Part shown: piece by piece, positions 56,101 to 64,000 of the stretch
How the letters are laid out: each line of letters begins with the position of its first letter
Numbering within the stretch: position 1 is the first letter of the stretch
Source of the DNA: Cyathus striatus
Lineage: Eukaryota > Basidiomycota > Agaricomycetes > Agaricales > Nidulariaceae
Assembly (NCBI GenBank): GCA_025738555.1
Contig: JAOVFP010000005.1
Span: 5,828,001 to 5,892,000, forward strand
Direction: 5' to 3'
Length of the DNA stretch: 64,000 nucleotides
Notes under the pieces: model-generated
What the model saw: the letters and a program-made list of their open reading frames with translations, nothing else
Databases searched by the model: none
What the model was told of the DNA's origin: nothing
Position numbers and translations under genes: made by a program

Positions 56101-57069
56101 TGCTTGTGGCTCACCAAAGCCTTTAATTGTGTGGCCAACAATTGGATTGTAAGTAATAAATATATTGCGGTCATGAGCAATATGTGAAGTGGCTGCTGAG
56201 TCTGCAAGCCAGTTTTCTTGAGATAAAGAGCTCAGGGCAACATCTGATGCTTCTTCAGAAACAAATGAATATTCTTCTGTAGCTTCATGTGCCTTGTCAG
56301 ATTTCCATCGCCCATTAGAGTTGCCATGTTGTGAGTTCCCACGGTTTGAATTCCCATCTGGGTGAGATCGACAATCTGATTTAATGTGCCCGATGCGACT
56401 GCAATTATAACATGTGACCTTGGGGTTGAACTTTTTCTTTCCAGGTTTGAATGCAAAAGCGTTGTCAGCATCCTCAGGATTTGACTTTGCTTTAAGTCTT
56501 CCTTCTTGCTGCAAAATTCTTGCAGTAACTCCGGCAGGATCCTTGAGTGTATTATTGTCAATTCCCCCAATGAAATTATCCCATACTTCTGTGTGTGGGA
56601 GTGAGGTCAACATAGTAAGTGAGTATTCTTCATCATCCAGTTTAATTCCTAAAGTGGCAAGTTCCTCTTTGTATCCCGTGAGAATACGTAAATGTTCCGA
56701 AATAGGTGTTTCTTCTTTACAGGCCGCTGTGGAAAGTTTCCTGCACACAGCAACAATGCTGAGAGCTCCCTTGGGACGGAGCGTATTATCTAATTTGTCC
56801 CACGCTTCTTTTGCCATTGTCGCACTGGCAACGTAGACCAACATTGAGTCGGCTACGCGCAGTCGAATCGCAGAGAGCGCTGCTCGATCTGTTTTCTGAA
56901 GTGTGGCGTCGTCTTTGGCCGAGACTTTGCCACTTACCAGATCGATGTAGCCTAAATCGGTAAGTATGTCGGTCATTCGCATGCGCCACACAGCATAGTT
57001 TTCGGCTCCGCGAAGGGGTTCAATTCAGTAAGCATTTGCATTTGAAGCAGCGTTGGTGGAGTCCGTCAT
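53116..57069 (-). pseudogene. Copia gag-pol polyprotein with a single stop
   Basis: The natural start is the ATG at 57069. After 14 codons a TGA (57025-57027) sits where Arg fits (Y-stop-IEPLRGAENYAVW). From 56991 on, 1291 codons are open. Gag ends in the knuckle CYNCSRIGHIKSDC. Then follow protease (WLADSAATSHI), integrase (WHRILGHLNMG, CTACVQAKQH, DGGKEY, SPSQNGIAERLNRTL), RT (FEETFAPVMRLETLRLL, VVGAYLNAELKETIYM, VHVDDMAIFG) and RNase H (SDSDWAGHPDDRRSISGF, STMEAEYMA). One C-to-T change would explain its only lesion, and translation from a later Met is conceivable. Confidence 0.9.
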
Positions 57070-57158
57070 TTCGATGATTCGGAGTGCGAGAACGAAGTAG
57101 AGTAGAGTAGTATAATATAGACGAGTATTAGATACGAGGGCCGGGGCCCATAACCTAT

Positions 57159-57435
57159 TGAGCAGGCAAAGGGGAATGTGTGATATGAGTGAATTGATTG
57201 ATTGGTAGTCTACACCCCAAGTTGGAGGGGTTTATATACCTTTTACAATGTGTACTACTAATGTACTATTACTTATAATTTTACTAATGTAAACTTATAT
57301 TTTGTAGTGCGCATCGGAGAGTGTGATAGAGGCAGTGCTCTATCGCGTTCATCCTTAGAGCTGCCTTGCGGCACTCTTAGTCAGCAACCTCCTTGGCACG
57401 GCACACGGAGTTGCTATGTGCCTGTACCTTCAACA
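57159..57435 (-). repeat. Copia 5' LTR
   Basis: 277 bp, nearly identical to the LTR at 52804-53079, with one extra T in the CCTTTTACAATG tract. Confidence 0.88.
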
Positions 57436-57819
57436 ATATAATTAAGCAATATGTGTATGGAGGTATGGTTGGGGGGAAATTAGGCAAAGGTACGCTGCTC
57501 TTTTTATCATTGGCAGTGTGTTTCAAACTAATGACTGGACACCAGGGTGGGATGTGTCGCAATTAAAATCCTGAGTAATCAGTGGTCTAGCTTGTTGCTC
57601 TGGTCAACCACCCATGTTCTCTGTTGATCTGCCCATATATTTCTTGTCCATGCACTCTCAGGGTGATCTGCCCATGCATGCAGTCCAGCCCCATGGCTGT
57701 GTTGTTTAACAGCACAGAACAGCTGTACCATGTTTTTACCTGTTACACTTCACACATTTTAAAGTGCTGGCTCAATGATACCAATGTAATAGACAATCTG
57801 AAACTGATAACTATATGCA
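57436..57819. other. Plavaka internal region between the Copia and the transposase
   Basis: About 380 bp forming the promoter side of the transposase gene. No exon was assigned with confidence. Confidence 0.35.
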
Positions 57820-60800
57820 ATGCACTTGTTCTCTTTTCTTGCAATATCTTTGATTTTAATGGTATTCAACTGTACTCCAAACTGCTCTAAACAGTTTAAA
57901 GCTACAACATCAACAGCAATACAAAACCATCAAAATAAATGTAAAGATTATCAGCATTACACAACTGAAGTGCCAGCATTTCATGCATGGAAGAAACACT
58001 TGAAGTTGAAGGGAAAAGCTCAAAAACAGGATACTTCACAGGTGTGCATGCTTGCTGATATTTTCAGTACATATCTTCAATAACCTATTTATTTTGTAGC
58101 TGGCTGCACCTGCTAGTAACATGGAAATGCCAACCGAGATGGTAGTTGATTCTGTTCCCACTGTATCAAACACAGTACCCCACCCAAGGTCCCCACCTAT
58201 TTGCATTACACTAAAGGGTAGGGGTACACATTTGCCACAGCAATACAGAGACATCCTTCCAGAGCCACCAAGGCCATTGGAACAGCCTGAACCACCTCAG
58301 TGCATACTACCCCATGTCATTTTAATTGTTTGTGATCATTTACGAACATTAATGAATGCTTTTAATATCTGGTGTGAGTACCTCTATCACCCTTCCCATG
58401 ATCCTGATGCATTCGTGTCCCCTGAAGACCTTGTTATGTGACCACACACTTCTGCAGGTGCTTTAGCTCCAGAATTAGAACCAAATGCGGCACCTATTCA
58501 TGCAAATAATAGTATATCAATGCTCATGGATTGGCAGAATAGCGGTGGTGCAATGAAATCAAATGGAGAGATGGATTGACTAGTTGGAGATGTTCTTTTG
58601 GACCCTGACTTCAAGGTAGCAGACTTGATAGGCTTCTCAGCACATCGTGAAAACTGGCATAGTGACAGTGCAGACAAGAAATCTCCACTGCTAGACTCCT
58701 TTACAGAGACTAGTGTTCCCATTGACATGCCTTCAGGAGACAAAAATATTCCAACACATACATTTTCCATACCAGGACTTCATTTCTGCAGTCTTATAGG
58801 TGTTATTCGAGCTGCATTTTCAGATCAACATGCTCCAAAATTCCATTTCTCACCTTACAAGTTGTTTCACAAGTCACCAGATACTGGCAAAAGTCAACAC
58901 CTATACTCCAAAATATATGATTCTGATGTCTCCATTGAAGAACATGATAGGGTACAGTGTGCTCCACTTCCACCTGACGATCCAGACTGTAAACGTGAAA
59001 GGGTTGTTGCAGCCCTGATGTTCTGGTCAGATGCGACTCATCTTGCAAATTTTGGTACTGCAAAGCTATGGCCAATTTACTTGTTTTTTGGAAACCTTTC
59101 CAAATACATATGCTCTCAGCCTTCCTCAGGTGCTTGTCATCATGTTGCATACATCCCATTGATACAGGATGCTTTACAGAACTTGCTAGCATCATATCAT
59201 GTGAAATGGAGTACACAGAAGAAGGATATACTTACACATTGTCGTCATGAGCTCATGCATGCTGTCTGGCATGTATTACTGGATGATGAATTCATCCATG
59301 CTTACAAATATGGCATTGTGATAAAGTGTTTCAATGGTGTGGAGTGGCATGTGTATCCTTGCATTTTCACATATTCTGCCGATTACCCAGAGAAGTGTGT
59401 TGTTTTCTTTTATTTTATACATGGACTTGACATGGACTGACAATTCCTGGTACAAGAGTCCTTTTAGCAACCATATGGGATAAAGGGCTTTGCCCTTGTC
59501 CTCGTTGCCTTGTTCCAAAATCTAAGCTGGATTTAATGGGACTTGTTAGCGACATGAAATTTTGTTTCAGCCAAGTTCGAGAATTATTAAAGGACAATGT
59601 GTTACGAAGTCATGAATATATCTACAAACTTGCTCTTCCAATTGGTGGTACAGCTGTAGTGGGATTACTCAAAGCCACTTCATCAGTTCCAACAATGGTA
59701 TGTGTTCATTGTAATATTTTCATTGAAAATTCCCTACATCTGATTACTGCAATATATCAGAATGCATTCAGTGATAGAATAGGAGATGATTTCAATCTCT
59801 CACAGATGCTAGTAGTCGATCTTATGCATGAATTTGAACTCAGAGTTTGGAAGAGTTTATTCACACATCTCATTCACCTTCTATATGCTGCTGCACCAGA
59901 TGGCAGTCTGGTAGCTGAAATAAACCTTCAGTATGTGGCCATTCATTCTGACAATGATTACTTTGTTTACATAGTATTATCAGATTTCACAATGTTCCAA
60001 CTTTTGGATTGGAGACAATTCGCCAATTTGAAACCAATGCATCTGAGATGAAGAAGTTGGCAGCTTGTGACTTCGAAAATTTATTACAGGTATTAACTCT
60101 AGTGGTTTTGAAATTTAATGTGACTTACAGTATTAACTTACTTTAGTGCGCTATTCTGGCATTTGAAGGACTTTTAGAAGAACCACATAATAGTCGACTC
60201 ATGAAGCTCTTGTACCGCACTGCTGAATGGCATGCATTTGCAAAGCTTCGGCTTCATACCGATTCCACACTCGTACACTTGGATCTTCTTACAAAGGAAT
60301 TTGGTCAGCTGATGTGTAAATTCAGAGATCTCACATGTAATGAGTTTTCCACTGTTGAGCTTCCAACTGAAGCTGATGCCCAGAGCCGTCGAAATCTCAC
60401 CATTAATCATGGACAACATTCATGAGTGCAAGCATTTTCTAGAAAGCCATGAAATCTCAATCTACTCATATATAAGTGGCATGCACTTGGTGACTACAGT
60501 CATACAGTTCATTTGTTTGGGTGCACGGATTCATTTTCCACCCAGCTTGTATGTGAAAACCTTATATTCAGTTATAATTCGTTAATCACTTCTGTTTAGG
60601 GAGAACATTCACATAAAGCTGTCAAATGCATGTATGGGCTAACTAACAAAAGAAATACCACAGCTCAGATCAGTAAAATCTACCACAGAAATATGAAGGC
60701 TTGTGCTGGTAGTGCTGTAAAGCATCAACAGAATCTTCATGAAAGTGAAGCCTCATTTACAGATGATAATTTTGATGCTTGATTCATGATATCTAAGTCA

Positions 60801-61934
60801 TGGAATAATCCAGTGGAGCTATTCTCATTTGTTAGAGGGCATATTCATGATCCTGCTGTAAAGGTATGCATTACAAAGTATGAGAAGTAGTGCATGTCGA
60901 TGCTAAAATATTGAATTAGGACTTTATTCCTAAGCTTCAAGATCATATCCTTGGGTATCTACTTAAGTGATCATTTAATGGTGACACATATGGTGAATTT
61001 TCTAATGATGACAGAAACACGGTTCATTTTTATGGAAATAAGATTTATTCTGTCAACACTTGTAGAATAAATTACACCACCTACGATATACGGTGCAGTC
61101 AAGATGTCATCAATCCACACAATCATGCAGATGTCATGGTACGCCCACCTGAAGATGCAAATTGCCCACAGGCCTATTGGTATGCAAGGGTACTAGGCAT
61201 ATACCATACTAAAGTTTGGTGCAATCACAAAGAGTTGCAAAACTCGGTTACAGATGCAACAGTAGACATCCCATTCCTTTGGGTTTGCTAGTTTGGTGAT
61301 GAACCTGGTTATGAATCGGGATTTTGCCAAGGAAGACTTCCAAAGATAGAATTTATTCCTTCTAGCGATGCCTATGCATTCGGTTTCCTTGACCCTGCAC
61401 TTGTAGTCCGAGGCTCTCATTTAATACCTGCTTTTGCTGAAGGTCACACACATGAGCTTCTTCCTGCCAACCTTTCACTGGGTCGTAATGATCATGCTGA
61501 AAAGGACTGGACAAACTTCTATGTCAGAATGTAAGCATTTGCTTTAATACATGGCCCATCTACTGACAATACATTTACTTCTACCATTATTTCTTGGTTG
61601 TCTTCACAGATTTGTTGATTGAGACATGCTGATGCATCATTTTGGAGGTGGTGTTGGCCATCTTACTAACTCACCACCCGAAATCCCAGATGAACCAGAC
61701 ATGGATCTTGCAGATGTGGATACAGAAGCAGCAGATTTTGAAGACAGTAGGACAGTGAACATGTCGGAATATGATTCAGATAATTCAATGGAGTTGGAAT
61801 ATGAGAGATCAGATCCAGGGCAGCTTGGTGAGGAAGATATGAATGTCGGTGTTGAACTTGATGGTCACAGGAGAGAAAGTGAGATTGACAGCGAGGAAGG
61901 TGAAAATGATGATGATGGATATGCAAGCCTTTAA
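57820..61934 (+). pseudogene. Plavaka transposase gene (decayed)
   Basis: Several exons separated by short introns. The N-terminus has a zinc-finger-like CTPNCSKQFK, 13 residues on closed by HQNKC. The catalytic core (58598-60425) holds FHFSPYKLFHKSPD, ALMFWSDATHLANFGTAKLW, YLFFGNLSKYICSQPSSGAC, LTHCRHELMHAVWHVLLDDE, FTYSADYPEK, CPCPRCLVPK, LVVDLMHEFELRVWKSLFTH and WHAFAKLRLHTDSTLVHLDL, all Plavaka-transposase segments. The C-terminus has LMHHFGGGVGHLT and an acidic tail. Stops at 58577-58579, 60780-60782, 60968-60970 and 61620-61622 are TGA for CGA, so the gene is dead. The intron after YSADYPE (GTGTGTTG to TACAAG) restores the frame. Confidence 0.82.
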
Positions 61935-62261
61935 GTAACCAACACTCTGAATAGGCTACTTGTAACATTACCAATACATTCTATTTAGTTGTCTGAAAAT
62001 AATGTGATGTACACATTCCAATATCATAAGTTGCGTGGAATATGGCAAATGAAATGATAACAGAGTATAAAGTACATTCTACATTATATAGAATGTACAA
62101 CTGCTGATGCATAACATAGAATATGTCAGTTCAATCATGATCTTGTGTACTATGCTAGCTGTGTTACAACTAGGTTATAACAGCTTGTAATGACTTCATA
62201 AACTTGGATGGAGCTTATGAGAAATGTGCTGATATATCAGACCTTCATGGATTTAGTGATG
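61935..62261. other. Plavaka right subterminal region
   Basis: Non-coding, AT-rich, with a short inverted AGTACATTCTACATTATATA/GAATGTAC motif near 62070. Ends in ATTTAGTGATG. Confidence 0.45.
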
Positions 62262-62263
62262 TT

Positions 62264-63201
62264 TCACAGTGGTGTAACACAAGTGTAATGAGCTCAGTTT
62301 GGTCAGCAATGGATCTATTCTTCATGAATCCAGCTTGGTCAAGGTGTATAAGGTCAGGGGCAACAGTGGATAAATGATTGGTGAGGGAGCATGTCATAAT
62401 TTTGTAGTCTGTATTTAGAATTGTGATGGGGCGATAGTTTTCAATGAGTGCTCTGTCATTTTTCTTGTGGATTGGGCACATCCAACCTTCATGGAATCCA
62501 GTGCCTGGTGTGACACCAAAGATGCTAATGTCAGTGTATAGTTGTTGTAAAATATCAATTATGTCTGGGGAGGGTTCTTCTGTTAGGTGAGTGGCAACAT
62601 GGGCATCATCAAGCCATTTCCATATTTCAACTGGAATTCCATCAAGGCCTGATGCTTTGTTGTTTGGAACTTGTTTCAGAGCTACCCTGATTTCTCCAGT
62701 GGAGAGGCCAGCAGCTAATTCAGTTTTTTTATCTGGTGGGATCATAGGTTTGAGATGTGATAGAACTTCTTCTGTTACATTATATTGCTCAAGGTTATCA
62801 AGATTATGCTCTAAGGAGGATTGGAGGGCATCATGGTAGTCAGTGGCAATTTTTACCATTTCTTTGGAGTCCATAGTGTATTCAGGAAGGAGGCCTTGGG
62901 GATTTGATCAGAGTGAGTGAATTGTTTCTCTGGGTTTGTGTTCTCAATTTATGATGTAGTCAAATTTACTATTTGTTTCTCCCTCAAGGTGGAAGTGGGC
63001 TGCAATTTTGTCATGCTCCCATTTTGTTTGGGTGGCTTGGAGTTTTTTAATGTTGGCATCAATAGTGTTTAGTTGGTGGGAGAGGTCATTTGGGGTGAGG
63101 GATTCTGCCATGGCTAGTGTATCTTTGCAACAAGTGGTCCATTGTGAGATTTGGATATTGTGATGTAGTCCTTGGTTTTTTACTATATTACCTACTTGCA
63201 T
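62264..63201 (-). pseudogene. LINE RT N-terminal segment
   Basis: Frame pieces 63201-62944 and 62874-62245. The first holds an N-terminal RT linker (DIHSL-type region with HDKIAAHFHLEGETNSKF). The second has VPNNKASGLDGIPVEIWKWL, FHEGWMCPIHKKNDRALIEN, YRPITILNTDYKIM and IHLDQAGFMKNRSIADQTEL, blocks 1-3 of non-LTR RT. TGA at 62908-62910 (Arg expected) and a stop near 62944 separate the pieces. Confidence 0.8.
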
Positions 63202-64000
63202 GAGAATACAGTTTTTGAAAGAGGCCCAAAGTGTCTGGATATTTAGATAAGGTAGCCATGGTTGATCCTGTATGTTTTTTAGGGCAGTGCATAGTTCTTG
63301 GGTTAATTTTTGTATGCACTTCTGGGCTCCTTTGTTCTTGGTGATATAGGCTGGGAGTGCTCTTCAGCCTTTTCCTATAAAAGGTTCTGTAGGTGGGGCC
63401 AGTTGCATTGAAACCAGAAAGTGGTCTGTGAATACCCCTGAGGAGGAGATGGTCCATTCATGGGAGAAGTCAATGAGTTTTTCATTTGCATATATGTGGT
63501 CAATGCAAGAGTGGGAGGTGAGTTGGTTACTGAAAGTGTAGTCTAGTGTGGTGGGATTCTCTAGGTGCCATCCATCAAATAGATTGAAGTGGTCTTTAAG
63601 TGTGGTAAATGTGTGTGGTGCATTTGTAGTCTCCTGTGGTATTGGTATGTGGTCTATTGAAGATTCAGTCATATTGAGATCTCTCAGGAGGATGTGCATT
63701 TTTCTGTGTGGTCTGTGTACATGCCAGGCTTCTTGGAGAGCTGCCCAAAAATTGGTGTTGGCTTGTTCATTACCAGAGGGAGCATAGACTGCTGCTATAT
63801 GTAACCAATCATCATTTCTGTGGTGGAGTGACACAGCTATTGCTGGCCCAGGGATGAGCTCAACAAATTCATGTGTCTTCCAGTTAACAAGGCCTTTGTG
63901 AAGAATGATGGCCACACCTCCTTGTTCAGAGGAGTGTTCTGGGTCTGGGGAGTTTTTTATGAGGAGATGGGGATAGTTATTTTGGATTTCATGGAGTACA
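63188..64000 (-). pseudogene. LINE apurinic-type endonuclease domain (5' end outside the window)
   Basis: Minus-strand frames 63915-63364 and 63457-63188. The pattern is AAVYAPSGNEQ, LLRDLNMTESSID (LLGDFN-like), TLDYTFSN, CIDHIYAN and GVFTDHFLVSMQL, matching exonuclease-endonuclease-phosphatase domains of LINEs. The GDFN site is changed to RDLN and a TGA at 63364-63366 (Arg expected) follows PFIGKG, so the copy is inactive. The start lies beyond 64000. Confidence 0.78.

Larger units (their letters stand above)
52804..57435 (-). mobile_element. Ty1/Copia retrotransposon, almost intact
   Basis: A 4.63-kb element on the minus strand with LTRs of 276 and 277 bp. The LTRs differ at about four transitions plus one T, so the insertion is recent. 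AT-only sequence (ATATA/TATAT) flanks both sides, so the exact edge and 5-bp duplication are ambiguous by one or two bases. Next to the 5' LTR, ATAGGTTATGGGCCC is a plausible primer-binding site. It is inserted between the two divergent Plavaka genes. Confidence 0.9.
50562..62261 (+). mobile_element. Plavaka (CACTA-like) DNA transposon, split by a Copia
   Basis: Both ends read CATCACTAAAT inward (50562 and 62261), containing the CACTA hallmark. TT flanks each side (50560-50561 and 62262-62263), a 2-bp duplication consistent with CACTA-type elements; using it once restores the LINE frame. It carries a + strand Plavaka transposase gene (57820-61934) and a divergent minus-strand DUF6698-like gene (51227-52797). 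A 4.6-kb Copia sits between them. Without the Copia it is about 7.1 kb. The subterminal regions 50562-51226 and 61935-62261 show no genes. Both genes carry stops. Confidence 0.82.
39026..64000 (-). mobile_element. LINE retrotransposon, interrupted three times and cut by the window edge
   Basis: The LINE lies on the minus strand; its 5' end is beyond 64000. Its own pieces are 62264-64000 (endonuclease, start of RT), 50149-50559 (RT core), 40463-42491 (end of RT, RNase H) and 39026-39779 (zinc knuckle, 3' UTR, poly-A). Removing each insert with one copy of its target duplication restores the frame: HHCE-TTNTPGAIV across the Plavaka, LTQWCKASGAKFN across the Gypsy, and CNVEVEDITHILFNC across the solo LTR. 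The domain order fits Tad1/I-like fungal LINEs carrying RNase H. Several in-frame stops show it is dead. Confidence 0.88.

Noticed and set aside
57820..61934. KDZ-type transposase
   Set aside because: The motifs (FWSDATHLANFGTAKLW, HCRHELMHAVW, YSADYPEK, CPCPRCL) match Plavaka transposases, and the ends carry CACTA with a 2-bp duplication, not the 8-bp type I would expect for KDZ.
1..64000. CRISPR arrays, rRNA genes, riboswitches
   Set aside because: No regularly spaced direct repeats, rRNA-like segments or riboswitch-type leaders were seen; the window is eukaryotic.

Overview
The window comes from a filamentous basidiomycete, most likely a mushroom-forming Agaricomycete. The evidence is: host genes split by many introns of about 48-73 bp with GT-AG ends and CTAAC/CTAAT-like branch sites; two fungal STAND/NLR genes (NACHT-ankyrin and NACHT-WD40); a 476-residue protein of a family I associate with Agaricomycetes; and Plavaka, Gypsy (with chromodomain), Copia and LINE elements typical of these genomes. 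All exon structures were built by hand from splice sites and reading-frame continuity. They are models, not transcripts.

Layout. 1-5049: NACHT-ankyrin NLR, + strand, 10 exons, probably missing its 5' end. 5552-5786: Mutator-like foldback element with a 9-bp target duplication. 6255-7831: Cdc20/Fizzy-type APC/C activator. 8341-8825: small membrane-anchored acidic protein. 9555-29118: tandem array of ten + strand copies of an EasG-like NAD(P)-binding reductase gene (the festuclavine dehydrogenase / NmrA-like family). Seven copies have intact three-exon frames and three are broken. Two minus-strand genes sit between copies 1 and 2: a C2H2 zinc-finger factor recovered from six exons (11236-12251), and the 476-residue Agaricomycete protein (12310-13923). 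29275-33655: NACHT-WD40 NLR, minus strand. 34035-35092: Tc1/mariner-like element without a transposase. 35263-37161: minus-strand TENA/THI-4-like domain joined to a probable beta-trefoil domain, with one apparent frameshift. 37954-38691: degenerate TIR element.

39026-64000 is a nest of transposons. A minus-strand LINE (endonuclease, RT, RNase H, zinc knuckle, poly-A) runs from the right edge to 39026. It is split by a solo LTR (39780-40457), by a full Ty3/Gypsy element (42492-50143) and by a Plavaka (CACTA-like) DNA transposon (50562-62261). The Plavaka is itself split by a nearly intact Ty1/Copia (52804-57435). Target duplications and restored frames fix the nesting order: the LINE is oldest, then Gypsy, Plavaka and the solo LTR, and the Copia is youngest. 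Most stop codons in these elements are TGA where the family would have CGA (Arg), and all LTR-LTR base differences I spotted are transitions. This fits decay of methylated CpG.

How the parts may relate (inference): the reductase array is an expanding and eroding paralogue cluster lying between two NLR genes, with a zinc-finger gene inside it. No other ergot-alkaloid genes (prenyltransferase, EasE/EasC/EasF types) are visible, so the array's substrate is unknown.
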